From Ecdyonurus torrentis (taxonomy: Eukaryota > Arthropoda > Insecta > Ephemeroptera > Heptageniidae): a stretch of DNA of 64,000 nt. The stretch lies in assembly GCA_949318235.1 (NCBI GenBank), contig OX439129.1:38311601-38375600 (forward strand). The letters run 5' to 3'. The notes under the pieces were generated by a model. The model was given only the letters and a program-made list of their open reading frames with translations, ran no database searches and was not told the origin of the DNA. A program made the position numbers and the translations under genes. This document shows, in pieces, positions 15,862 through 49,095 of the stretch (the first letter of the stretch is position 1; every line of letters begins with the position of its first letter).

Positions 15862-17616
15862 ATGCAATTTCACTGCATGCTTAAGTTATATTGTTAAAAA
15901 TATTTATATATATTTCTTGCCTCTTGTATTATATTATATTATACGGTAGTTGTACCAATTTTGATAGGATGCACCATATTAGGTTAAACACAATTTTTCA
16001 CAAAACATGGCAGTATAATAATATTGGGTTAGTTTAGTACTTAGCTACTTAGCTAAGCAGTTCAAACGCATATATTTTTTAAATTTAGTCTGCTCAAGTC
16101 TGTTAAAATTGGCTTTAAAATGCATAATTCTGCCACCGTTGGTGCTCAATTAAAATTAGTACACAGCCAGTATATTATTATTGTAACAAAAGGAACAACT
16201 TTATAATCATTTTACCTGTTTCTATGTAATGAAACTAACATGATATAAAAATGCCTAAAATTATTGCTATTTTAATTAAAACTAATAAAAAAATCTAAGC
16301 TATTTTTATCACAGCTTAGTCTATAGGTGGACACAAAATAGTACATAAAATTGCTTTAATTCTATAGGCTATTAAAGTTGTGTAAAACATTGCTTACCTA
16401 TTTTTACTATTTTGAGGGGAAAAAAATACAATCTATATTTGCCTACTATGATATATCATAATCTTTTACATCAACAATCAACGTTGATTTAATATGATAT
16501 TGTTTTATCTTTTTAATTAAGATGTGTATTAAGATTGTGTATTAAATATTGTATATACAATTTTGAAATTTTATAATTATTTTAATATAAAAATAGAATA
16601 TTTGTTGTATATCAAAAATTTTAAACTATCCCAGCATAGAAATTTATTTGGTGAGAGAGTGTTTGTACCTTTTTGTTTTTACTGCTATTATTATTATTAT
16701 TTTTTGTTATTCTCTTATATAATTTCTTTACAAAAATACCACTTATAGTAATTTGTTTAATTGTGTGTATTTAACAGGCAACTTGAAAATTGAAATAATT
16801 TACTTTACTTTAAATTTTATATAATTATATGAATTAATTAAAAGAAGGAGAGGCGATGGATTGTTTTATTTTAAGTGCAAATGTGTTAATTTATATTTTT
16901 ATTGAAAAAAGTGTCAGCTATATTCATGACGACACACAAAGTATAAAATAAACAAAAAATAACAACAATATAATAAAATGATGGTCTTTTATATAAAATT
17001 ATAGGAGCCCCTTTTTATATTTTGTTTTATTGTCCACACACCGAATAATAACACAAATTTTATCAAGAAACAAGAAACTTTTTTTTTTTCATTTCTTTGA
17101 TTTTTATTTTTCATTTGCCATGAATGCCATGATACAGTCATTCAGTTAAATATAAGAGCCCCCCTCTGGAGTTCTATTAAAAAAAAATGCCTTTTAATAA
17201 AAATATATATTTATAGTTTGATTTGATATATTTTTAACCTGCTTTATTGCCTTTTTACTAGGATTTTATATGTGTACAGTATTTAGAATAGAACCTCCCC
17301 TCCACCTTTTACAGGGAGGGGAGTCCCAATATAAGAGTACTGTGGATGCTGTGGATGAAACAAAAAGGGACGCACAGGAAAGATATTGGGGGGGGGGGGG
17401 GGGGGGGGGGGGCAGGTAAAATTTTAAATAAACGTGCATAAACGTGCGAGTGTTAAAAGTAGAAACTAATGGCGCTAGTAGTAGTGGTGGGTGGGTTTGC
17501 CTTTGCGAGTTCGATAAGACCCTTTTTAAAGAATAAAAATGTCATTTTTCATTAAAGATGACAAGTTTATTTAATTAATTTCCAATAATACTGTCGTGGG
17601 TGATTGCCAACATAAA
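15862..17616. other. IST1 3' UTR and IST1-RPS6KC1 spacer
   Basis: AT-rich. An AATAAA at 16947-16952 could end IST1 transcripts. A run of 25 G residues lies at 17388-17412, about 200 bases before the RPS6KC1 start codon. No further exon was seen. Confidence 0.5.
17388..17412 (+). repeat. G25 homopolymer upstream of RPS6KC1
   Basis: An uninterrupted run of 25 G residues, able in principle to form G-quadruplexes. Length may be affected by sequencing error. Confidence 0.9.
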
Positions 17617-35137
<17,521 letters not shown>

Positions 35138-35670
35138 TTCTACTTAAAAAAAAAAGAGAGCTTATAATGTAACTTCTGCTTTATAATAATCCGATCATCT
35201 AATGCAGATGATCTTCAGTTCTGATTTACAGTATCTTATTTATATATATAGGTCTATTTATATATATATATATATATTTATTTTAATTTGTATCTTAATT
35301 ATGTTTGATATTTGTCTTTATACTAGCCATACTGCAGGGAAGTAGGATTTGACATTATTACACATAGAGCAGTTAAATGTTGAATTTAGAAAAAGTACAG
35401 AAATATATTATATAAATGTATATTATTCTCTCTAAAGTGGCCAAATTAGTAATGTCATATTAACTGTTGTCTAAATCTAATATTTTGCTTCTTTTTTTGT
35501 GGCGTGTTAAATTTTAGAGAGTATTCATTCCAAATGAAAAGCCATAAAAATTTAATAAATCTTGTAAAAAGTAGAGACCATCAGTTTGCTCATTTTATTA
35601 GTTTTCCTACATTTAATTAAACATGACATTATTCTTGCATCCCTTTCCATTTATTGTGTCTTTATATGTA

Positions 35671-35942
35671 CAGTTTCAGACAAATGAAAGGTAACCATTT
35701 AAAATTGCTGCTTTTTTTGTGTGCCTCAATCTTTATGTGGAAACTATATTATTACATCATATTCACAAGCTTCATGAAGCATGTTTGGCTTGCTGGCTAA
35801 AGCAACTTATTTGATAGAGAACGCCACACCTGAGCCTGCATCAAGAAACGATAATGTGACGTAACAATATCATTTACACAAAATTGGAGGCGCGCAAAAT
35901 AGCAACACGCTTAAACGGTTCCCTTTAATTAGTCTAAAACTG
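35671..35942. mobile_element. Tc1/mariner-like MITE related to the IST1 intron 1 foldback
   Basis: TA flanks, ends CAGTTTCAGACAAATGAAAG and (inverted) CAGTTTTAGACTAATTAAAG. The internal GGCTTGCTGGCTAA and CGCGCAAAATAG blocks are shared in diverged form with the element at 10288-11380. Confidence 0.7.
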
Positions 35943-35980
35943 TACAGACTCTGCAATTAAAAATGAAAATTTCAGCACTT

Positions 35981-36315
35981 AAATGGAAAAACCATATAAA
36001 CATACAAGAGTGGGTGAGTTACTTTCTACCACAAACTCAAGAAGATTGGTGGTGAGAAATCTTTGTGACCAGCATTCCAAATAGTTTTGAAGACTAATGA
36101 ACGAGTGGCTCTCTTTCTCTTTGTTTGCCTGAATGTTTCAAGCAGCTCTTATATTGAGGCACCCTGATATTGCATTACAATGCAGTGAACTATATACATA
36201 CAGTCTAGCAGTCTAGATGACAAAGATTTCTCCTCTCTTCTTAAGTTTGTGGTGGTAGAGACACCCACTAAACTTTTTTCCCCATACAAACTCTGCAAAT
36301 TTCATTTTTAAATGC
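35981..36315. mobile_element. Decayed relative of the foldback at 50218-50820
   Basis: GGAAAAACCATATAAACATA, GAGTGGGTG, a GACAAAGATTTCTCCTCTCT block and ACTCTGCAAATTTCATTTTT match the ends and subterminal parts of the larger element, with many substitutions. Confidence 0.6.
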
Positions 36316-36326
36316 AGCGTATGTAC

Positions 36327-37368
36327 TAGTGCTGTCGAAATCCGGATAAAATTATTATCCGGATTTCGGATAGAAAAATATCTGGATCGATGGATCCGGA
36401 TTTGGCGGACAGAAAATTATCCGGATTTATTGATCCATTTTAAACCCGGATCTGATCCGGATCGTATCCGGATAATAAAAATTCGGATCGATCTGGATCG
36501 TAAAAAATCCGGATTGTATCTGGATCGTAAAAAATCCGGATCGTATCTGGATAGTAAAAATCCAGATCATTTTTGAATTGTTTGAAATTTATTGAATCAA
36601 TCCATGCTATTTTAAATGCGATCAGTCAAAATTCTATACATTTTGCTGTTTATTTATAATGCTCGTATTCCCACACCACAAATAATTTTGCGTACAACTT
36701 CAATTTTAGTTCAAATAATACATATTACACGAATAATGATCGAGAAATCAGAATGTTAGTTCTATTAGCTAACAAGATACCCTAAGAAATAATTCAACAC
36801 AACTTCAGTTTAAAAACTTTATAATCGTGATTAGACAATCTATAAGTGATCATCGAAGTTAAGCAACATCAAGTGAAGTCAATACTTGGATGGGTGAACG
36901 TTGTAAATTTTGCTTTTTAAATTTATATTCCTGGCGCACAGACCAAACACGGATATAGCGACAATAGTGTGCTCTCTAATAGAAAAAAAAAAAAAAAAAA
37001 ACAACACAAAACACAAAAAAAAAAAAAATTAATAATAATAATAATAAAAAAAAAAAAATATATATATTTAAAAATTAAAAATCCGTTATCTGTATATTGC
37101 GATCCGAATCATGATCTGGATATGTATCTGGATTAATATTATTAATATTAGGTGTATCATAATTCTTGCGTCGGATATGTCAAGAATAGCATGAATTTAT
37201 ATACAATTTAGTAATAAATATTTTGTAATTATTGCAATGCGTGATCCGGATCACGATCTGGATCAAATTATCCGGATCAAAATAATCCAGATCGCGATCC
37301 GGATCAAAATTATCCAGATCGCTGATCCGGATAGAAATTTAAAATCCGGATTTTTTTTGACAGCCCTA
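36327..37368. mobile_element. hAT-type element with perfect 8-bp TSD, built of GATCCGGAT units
   Basis: Ends TAGTGCTGTC (left) and TAGGGCTGTC (right, inverted), flanked by GTATGTAC at 36319-36326 and 37369-37376. Both subterminal regions are packed with GATCCGGAT / ATCCGGATC units, probably transposase binding sites. Length 1042 bp with no transposase. Confidence 0.88.
36846..36903 (+). ncRNA. 5S rRNA-derived fragment inside the hAT element
   Basis: GTGATCATCGAAGTTAAGCA, then ACATC, and later AATACTTGGATGGGTGAACG match the animal 5S rRNA internal promoter region (GATC, box A GAAGTTAAGCAAC, box C TACTTGGATGGGTGACCG) in order and with the right spacing. The 5' and 3' thirds of 5S are missing or unrecognisable, so this is a derived fragment and not a functional gene. 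Confidence 0.7.
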
Positions 37369-38760
37369 GTATGTACGTACATTATATTATTAATGTGTAT
37401 TAAAAACAAAACAAAACAAACTATTTGTCACTAATTTAAAAACTTGTTTAGCAGCTTTAAGAACTAATATGACAAGTTCTATATGAATGCTGATTTACTT
37501 TATTTTATTTACAACGAAAAAAATGTACCTCTGTGTTATTACTGTATAAGATATGAATATTCATTTTATTTTTGTTAATTATTATTTTTATCTTGTAAAA
37601 TATATGCAATGTAAGTGTAACAGAATATTATTTATTATATAATTAATTATATGTTTTCACCATAGGTGAATTATTTCAATTATTTATTATAAGAAACTTT
37701 TGCAACTTTTTTTTTATATTTCAAAATATGTATTATAAAATCTGTAGAAGTCTGAAAAAATCAAATAATTTTGTGTTACTTAACTTTGGAATTTGTTATT
37801 ATTATTTATCAAAATGATGACTCAATTACTTTATTTTGTATTCACTATATAGTTCATGTATTCTATTTATTCCTAAAGTAATCTTATTTGAAAAAAGAAA
37901 CAGCATAACATTTTCAAATTTATTTAAATGTTATTCTATTACAAGTTAATAAAAAATTACCTTTGGTATTCCATCATTATTACACATTATTCCATTATTA
38001 TTACTATCATTCCATCATATATTATGTATTTAAATTCTTCCATTGTTAAGATGCAGGGAAAGAATTAAAAAAAAAAAAAAAAAAAAAAACTTTAAAATGC
38101 CATTAAAGCAATTTTAATATGGGTTTGAAAAATCTTCCTAATTTTATTCAAAATTATTATATTGTGATCTGTATAAGTTACCATAATTTGTGTCAATCAG
38201 TCCATGTAATATTGCGTCCACTGTGCAATTAAACAATCATAACACATTAGCATTTATGCATGCTGTATCCATTAGTTTTTGATTGCATGAAACAATTATA
38301 AACAGTAGTCACTCAATTTTGTACAATGCTCTCTGTCAGAGGTGCAGAAGCCAAAGGCATTATTTTTTTGCCCAGAAATTTTACGCCTTGAAATGACAAT
38401 TTTCTGAGTCACTATATTATTCCACAAAATTGAGAGTTTACTGCAATTAATAAAATAAATAAATAATAATATTCTTGCACACTCCTTTTAAAACTTCTTT
38501 ATAACATGGTAAGTGTACCTTATATCTTCCATATAAAACTGTAGTGTGTAATTATTTAGCTGTATTATTTAGTTGTAATATAGTACAGACTTATACACTA
38601 TTCCTTTGACTAGAGTTCTATATATTTCCATTTCCTTATTTGTGTTAGAGATGATTCTTTTATTTCCAGTGAATGTTTATTATATCTATAATAATTGTTA
38701 CTTTCTAGTCAATAAAATCTAATTAAAAAATATAGTTTGTCTTTTTATATGCTATACAAG

Positions 38761-39813
38761 ACACTCATTTTTAGTTTAGTATATTATATAGGTATTTATA
38801 TTTTATATACTGGAATCAAAAAACCTTAGCCGATTTATCGTTTTACCACTAATGTATCGCCCATTTCTCGTGCTCATTTCAAAAGGGGGCGGCTGGGCGA
38901 TACCGTATAAGGTCGAACGGCAAGTAGCTCTGGCTTTTTGAGGCAAGTATATATATGAATAAAATTATATTACATAGAATACATTTAGAGTATATTGAAA
39001 TACATGTATGTAACTTGACTTATTGATAATATAGGTAAGAGTTAGTAATGTACACCTCTGGACATAAGTTTCCCAATGGAGCTGAGGTGGCCGGTGCATT
39101 TTCTCATGCCTATGCAGTGCCTATGTAAATCGTGTGGAAACTTTTGTCCATAGGTGTACATTGATTGCACCAGATAAAACTCAACCCGTTCTCTATTTTG
39201 TTTGATCCTATTATTTGGTTTCTATTTAAATATTTTGCATAAAATTTTATAATGAGCTGTAATATGAAGCTTTCCTCTCCTTTAATTTACTATGTCACAC
39301 AATAGGATGGAGAACCAAACTTAAATGCATGAACAAACACTAGTTTGAAATTACTTTTCAGTTTGCATTTGTCCAAGATTCACATTTTTTTTATAAATTT
39401 TGTAGTTAGTGAAATGTGTACTAGTTCTAATTAAAATTTAATTAAGAAAATAATTCTTATAGATATATTAAAGTATTTTAAATAATTTATCATTTTAGTT
39501 GTAAAATAAATAAATAAATATTTATATTTACAGTCTTGAAATTACACAGTCTTAATAAAACTATTTTTTATGCAATCAGGAAAAATAATAAAATAATTTT
39601 TTAGAATTAACAATATTATATTTAAAGTAACAAATAATATATTCCCATTTTATGTGCAGATATTTCTTCACAAAATTAATTAACCCCTATGATTACAATT
39701 ATAAGACGGAAAAAGAAAATCAAATTGCATAATCCAATAATAAGCTCACTAAAATGGTGAAGATGTACGTAAGGATTATGTTACTTTTTAAACACTCATC
39801 TGATTGTTTTAGC
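38761..39813. other. Intergenic spacer between RPS6KC1 and SELENOO (convergent)
   Basis: AT-rich apart from a GC-richer patch at about 38830-38940. One small MITE is listed separately. No gene seen. Confidence 0.45.
39053..39156. mobile_element. 104-bp TA-flanked MITE
   Basis: The ends CACCTCTGGACATAAGTTTC and CACCTATGGACAAAAGTTTC (inverted) are flanked by TA on each side, as for Tc1/mariner derivatives. Confidence 0.78.
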
Positions 39814-43890
<4,077 letters not shown>

Positions 43891-44063
43891 AATGTAATGT
43901 TGACACACTGAAATTTGCCAGTTTTAGTCATGCTAACAATTTTTTTATCTTCAAAGAACATTTCCGGATGTTTCTGTGACTGTTTGGTGAGCTCGTTGCG
44001 ACAAAACATTGATTTATTTTCACCACACATTCATACACTGAATGATGATTTGTTTACATTGAC

Positions 44064-44160
44064 CAACGATCCTAGAGCCTAGAGGTACGATACGCCACGG
44101 TCGGCCATCTTGGATTTTAAAAAATGTAAACATCCGGTTTTTGAAAAGTCCGCGAAATTT
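44064..44160 (-). promoter_or_regulatory. SELENOO promoter region with YY1-like site and shared motif
   Basis: Read on the minus strand, an ACCGGATGT ETS-like site is followed by CCAAGATGGCCG (YY1-type) and then CGTATCGTACCTCTAGG and GGATCGTTGG, which recur upstream of the gene at 53470. The block ends about 175 bases before the SELENOO start codon. A second ETS-like site (CATCCGGAAATG, minus strand) lies near 43960. Confidence 0.5.
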
Positions 44161-44359
44161 TTAATTTTGTGCTTCCACATTGGATTTTTTTAATTTAAAT
44201 TTACAAAATGCCCTAAATCCATTTAATTAATAGAGTAGAGTGTATGACTCCTAAAAATAATTAAATATAAATTTTACCTGAATCTCTTTATCTTTTGACC
44301 ATGATTTTGACTAAAATTATGAAATTTAATCCCCATAGTGTGTGTGTTATTGCTGTGAA

Positions 44360-44427
44360 ATGACAAAACTGGCAAAAAGTCCGGCTCAGCTGGAAGAAGA
44401 ACATAAATTTTGGCATACACAAAAAAG
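44360..44427 (+). CDS. Possible short first exon divergent from SELENOO
   Basis: ATG at 44360 opens MTKLAKSPAQLEEEHKFWHT and reaches an AAAAAG/GTATAAG donor. The composition is coding-like, but no second exon with matching phase was confirmed. Low certainty; it may be chance. Confidence 0.25.
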
Positions 44428-44540
44428 GTATAAGTTTGCGTTTTATTATATTTTATTTATTTATTAAACAAATATAAGTACCACAACTTAAACTCTCCTC
44501 AATGAGTCAATTAATTATCATACAAGATGGGCGGCATGTG

Positions 44541-44582
44541 CCATGGTTTTATATGCATAATATATTATGCATATAACCATGG
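44541..44582. repeat. 42-bp near-perfect palindrome
   Basis: CCATGGTTTTATATGCATAA faces its inverse ending in CCATGG, differing only by a two-T insertion. Confidence 0.8.
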
Positions 44583-44956
44583 TTATGCTGCTCATAATTT
44601 ATGTTGTATATATCTCAAAAATATGGTATGTGTATATGTATACATATATATTTATTATATAATAATATGCATACTGTATATTATATGTATCAAAATATAC
44701 ATATACACTATTATACGTAATCGCATGTGTGTTATTGTGTGTGGGACACGGTCTTACATTACCTTTACATACGTGTCAAATATGTATAAAATTTTCAGTG
44801 CTATTCCACATAAAATTGCACTATATAGGAAAATAAGTTTGTTCCACAACTCTAGCTTGGACCTTTCTTTTGTTTAAAGCATAGGGAGAGCAAGGGATGG
44901 ACAGATCATGCAAGTGGAGGCAGCTCCTCATTATCTGTATACATATATTCAATGAG

Positions 44957-45065
44957 CCTCACAGACCGATAGAGAGTCCACACCTGCCTCAAATGGCACG
45001 GCACAGAAGAAGTTTGGTAGCATCAAGGCAATCTCCTCAGACCAGTTTTTCTCAAGTACATGACT
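44957..45065 (+). pseudogene. Orphan ARFGAP2/3-like C-terminal fragment
   Basis: The frame reads DRESTPASNGTAQKKFGSIK then AISSDQFF before a stop. ARFGAP2/3 proteins carry this block in their C-terminal half (A-Q-K-K-F-G-N-A-K-A/S-I-S-S-D-x-F-F). An acceptor-like CCTCACAG precedes it, but no ARFGAP zinc-finger exon or other ARFGAP exon was found nearby. Either an isolated exon duplicate, a decayed retrocopy, or an exon of a gene whose other exons were missed. In the same frame upstream there is a stop. Confidence 0.45.
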
Positions 45066-46070
45066 CCTGTACTTGTACTTTGGATATTTTTTGAAATTTA
45101 AGCACTAAAAAAAATATATATATTAATAACATTATGATGTTAATGAATCGGGCAGTTCATGATTGCAGTTCTCATCCACGCTGTAAGTAAACAAAGGGCT
45201 ATATACTTATTTCTTCTCAATGTGCTGATGAATTAAAAGTCTCAGCTGTCCATATGGCTATAAAGATGAGGTGCTAAAATTGACTGATTCAGTGCTGTAT
45301 TCATGTTCATCTGGATTAATATAAATTAGTAGCCAACCACACAGTATGAGAGTTCGTGAGGTCTTATATACACAGAGTTGTTCTTGTTATACAGTATATT
45401 ATAAGGATAATTTCTGTTGAAATATACTTTAGCTTATTTTTGTATGTTTTGAATACTGTATATAAACATAGAGTTTATAGAGCATAATGATATTTATATT
45501 TTAAATATATACTCATTGTACTTTACATTATTTGCATATCGACGAAATCAAATAGTAACCTAGTATCTTAGATTTTGATATTTTCAAGTTTACAATAGCA
45601 CTGCGTAGCTCAGAAAAAAAATTACAAAAAAAAAAACTTTTATTTTATCCTAAGGCACATGTATTGCACGTTACTTCAGCACAGTTTCAAACTTTTCCAG
45701 CTGATGGTGTCTTTGTAATTAACTAATTAGTTACAAAAAATGAATTTTTTTTTGTGTAATTTTGAAAACAATGATTTGAAAAGTGCATTTCCTCTGAAAG
45801 TGCATGAGATAAAAATTTCAAACTCAAACAACCAATAAAGGAAATATTGATTATTCATGCCATGCATACAAAAAAAAAATTGCAACCAACCCCTTTGCCA
45901 AAATATGCAAAAAAAGTAACTTTGAAACTACAAGGGTTTAGAAGCTGAAATTTAGAGTTTAGAGCCATACATTTGTATTGGTAAAATGATTTGATACTTT
46001 AATTGAAATAACCTTAAAATAACCCCAAATTATGATGTAAAATTCTTGAGAGCGCCTAATAAATGCAGCC
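45066..46070. other. Intergenic, nothing recognised
   Basis: AT-rich with short poly-A/T runs. No open frame with family motifs and no inverted repeat noticed. Confidence 0.4.
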
Positions 46071-46078
46071 CGCAGCAC

Positions 46079-46538
46079 AATGTTTCTCAGAAGCCGAATA
46101 ATTATGATGATCATAATTATTCTGCTTCTGTTCGGAGAAACATATCTTATTATATTAGTTACGTGCACCTAGATAACGATAACAATGTATATCGTTGTTG
46201 GTCCGCTATAATGTCCGATGTCCAATTGACATTGAAAAAATATATTTCATCGGATCGACCCCAAATTTTGGATTTTTCCATTTCAGGCCATTTGCAGAAA
46301 AAATATTTTTCAAGGTCAAATGGACATCGGACAATATAGCGGACCTGCGACGATACATATATATATATATATATATATATCGAGGGTGCTCCGCTATAAT
46401 GTCCTAAGTCCACTTGACCTTGAAAAATAAAAAATCGTCGGATCAACCCCAAATTTTGGATTTATCCATTTCAGGTCATTTGCAGCAAAAAATATTTTTC
46501 AAGGTCAAATGGACTTAGGACATTATAGCGGAGCACCC

Positions 46539-46593
<55 letters not shown>

Positions 46594-46862
46594 TCGCAGG
46601 TCCGCTATATTGTCCGATGTCCATTTGACCTTGAAAAATATTTTTTCTGCAAATGGCCTGAAATGGAAAAATCCAAAATTTGGGGTCGATCCGATGAAAT
46701 ATATTTTTTCAATGTCAATTGGACATCGGACATTATAGCGGACCAACAACGATATACATTGTTATCGTTATATAGGTGCACGTAACTAATATAATAAGAT
46801 ATGTTTCTCCGAACAGAAGCAGAATAATTATGATCATCATAATTATTCGGCTTCTGAGAAAC

Positions 46863-46934
<72 letters not shown>

Positions 46935-46996
46935 GTTTCTCAGAAGCCGAATAATTATGATGATCATAATTATTCTGCTTCTGTTCGGAGAAACAT
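46079..46996. repeat. Compound palindrome of seven inverted modules
   Basis: Three copies of a 65-bp hairpin (H: ATGTTTCTCAGAAGCCGAAT to GGAGAAACAT, about 46079-46143, 46801-46864, 46932-46996), two inverted copies of a module P1 (46200-46345 and 46599-46743; ends GGTCCGCTATA-TGTCCGA) and one related module P2 (46381-46541; ends GGGTGCTCCGCTATAATGTC) are arranged as mirror images. (TA)n tracts join them at 46352-46380, 46542-46590 and 46865-46931. The outer arms (46079-46345 versus 46599-46864) are nearly identical. Confidence 0.88.
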
Positions 46997-47228
46997 ATCT
47001 TATTATATTAGTTACGTGCACCTAGAGGACGTCCAAAATGTAACTTCACAATGTAATATGTATATTAGGATGAGAGCTTCTCTCTCATCATCCTTAATTT
47101 ATTATAATTATAGTTTTCTATATTATTAAAATAATTCGTCATCAATAAAATACTACTGTGAACAAAATAATCATTATTTCTTCATTTATTAAATCACCCC
47201 AGTTTCTACATTTAAAATTATACTCTAC

Positions 47229-47332
47229 ATATCGATGTTGGGATGCAGAAATGCGACCGATGAAAAAAATCATGAGGTTTTTACTCATGATTTTTCTCAT
47301 CGGTCGCATTTCTGCATCCCAACATCGATATA
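47229..47332. repeat. 104-bp near-perfect hairpin
   Basis: Arms of about 48 bp (ATATCGATGTTGGGATGCAG, then AAATGCGACCGATGA and ATCATGAG) with a single mismatch, and a 7-nt loop GTTTTTA. Either strand could fold as a precursor-like RNA, or it is a minimal foldback element. Confidence 0.9.
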
Positions 47333-48470
47333 ATATTTCTGTGATAACTGATAAAAACTGATACAAAAGTCAGAGCATTCATCATTGTAACAACATTATC
47401 AATCAATGGCTTCATGCAACTCTGTGATATGCTCCAGTGATTTTCTTTTTTGATTGAAAATGTCATTACGGTGACGAAAGTTCTCAGTTATAATATCAGT
47501 ATTACAGAAATATTCTAACTATTACTCTGTGCTGTGCGAAAACCTCTTATGGACTCATAATACTCGCTAATAATATATTTTTTAAATATACCCTATTCCC
47601 GCACCCCTCCCCCCTCCCCATCTTTTCCCTCACTCACATTCATTCCTTCCCTGATTCCACCCCCACCCCACTTCACCAACTCACAACCAGCAATTGCATA
47701 ATCGGGCAGTAAAAGACCAGACACTGCTCAGTGATGAGATCAAGTAATTTTCTCCTTTGATTGATAATGTCATTAAAAAAATGACGGAAGCTCTCAGTTA
47801 TGAAATGAATCTTATTTTATAACAAAAAACTATGCCATGTGATACTTCAACCCTTCTATAGAACTTTTAATGTGGTAAGGCCCTTGCTAGTAAATATCCT
47901 GTTCTTTATTATTGATCCTATAACCACAATGGTTTTTACCTTTAACTATATATTAGTATGATATGATTTTGAAATAAATTAAAGCATAGGAGAAACCAGG
48001 AAGGGTCTTACCATAATGAATAGATTCCTGTAATTCAGTAAAAATCTTGCTTGCAAAGATTAAAAAAAAAAAAAAAAAAATGTCTAGCTTTTAATAACAC
48101 TATACACTCCAAGAGAAAATGGATTGTACGTGGTATATGCTCTTGACAATCCTCACAGACTCTGAAAGAAACTATGAATGATAATTAAAATCACTTATTT
48201 AATCAAATTCAAAGATCATTCATAATTTCTCTGTCTGTAAGGAGTGACAATCTCTTTGCTCTGTATTAATTTTAAATACAAAATGCTCTAAATTCTCTCA
48301 TACTTTTCTAACTATTTATATTGGTATTATATATAAAATTGTTAAATTATATATAGTATAATAATTTTTAATTTTAAAATTACCGCAAGTGAAGTAAATT
48401 ACATTATTTATAAAAGTTAAGTAATCCATTTTTTTTTCTGTTTTGTAAGAATTTGTAATGTTGATAAAAA
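47333..48470. other. Intergenic, no gene recognised
   Basis: AT-rich with one C-rich stretch at about 47590-47680 and a short poly-A at 48061-48080. No gene seen. Confidence 0.4.
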
Positions 48471-48802
48471 TAGTATATAAAAGATTTGATAGAAACACAT
48501 AGATAGATTAGGAAAAATTGGGGAATGGGAGATAGTATGAGCTTACACTTACAGGGACGCGAGATAGAGAAAATATTCTAGCCCAGGCCGAAATAAAATT
48601 TTATGCGTATGTGTAAAGTGGCTCATATTGCTCTGTAAAAAGAGAATATGAATGACTTTACATACGCATAAAATTTTATTTCGGCCTGGGTTAAAATATT
48701 TTCTCTATCTCGCGTCCCTGTAAGTGTAAGCTCATACTATCTCCCATTCCCCACTTTTTCCTAATCTATCTATGTGTTTCTATCAAATCTTTTATATACT
48801 AT
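48471..48802. mobile_element. Near-perfect foldback, about 165-bp arms
   Basis: AGTATATAAAAGATTTGATA, GAGATAGTATGAGCTTACAC, GGGACGCGAGATAGAGAAAA and AAATAAAATTTTATGCGTAT all recur inverted in the right arm with very few differences. The centre holds CTCATATTGCTCTGTAAAAA. A diverged relative lies at 49096-49590, and part-copies lie near 33240-33340 and 51000-51060. Confidence 0.9.
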
Positions 48803-49095
48803 CAACTATCACACAGACGATTTTTTCCTAATATTTATTATTGATAATAATAATATTAATAATAAAATAAAATAAAAAATAGAGGAAACCAGCAAGGGCC
48901 TTATACCGTAGTGAAGCTCCATAGTTTGATAAAAATCTTGCTAGCACAGTTTTTTTTTTTTTTTTTTTTTTTTTTTAATCTCTGCGCTATTAAATCTCTG
49001 CGCTAAGGTAAAGTCCCTTGCTGGTTTCCCCTATCCTTTTCTTTTATATCATTAACCTAACTGGGATGGTTATTTTCCTTAATTTTGCATTTGAT

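Larger units (their letters stand above)
35138..38760. other. RPS6KC1 3' UTR and downstream spacer
   Basis: The first good AATAAA is at 35554-35559 and another is at 38711-38716, so the 3' UTR could be about 0.4 or 3.6 kb. The stretch 37377-38760 is AT-rich with no gene seen. Three mobile elements within are listed separately. Confidence 0.5.

Noticed and set aside
44527..44877. 116-codon plus frame after the SELENOO divergent region
   Set aside because: It is Tyr/Ile-rich from TA-rich sequence and palindromes, with no splice support.
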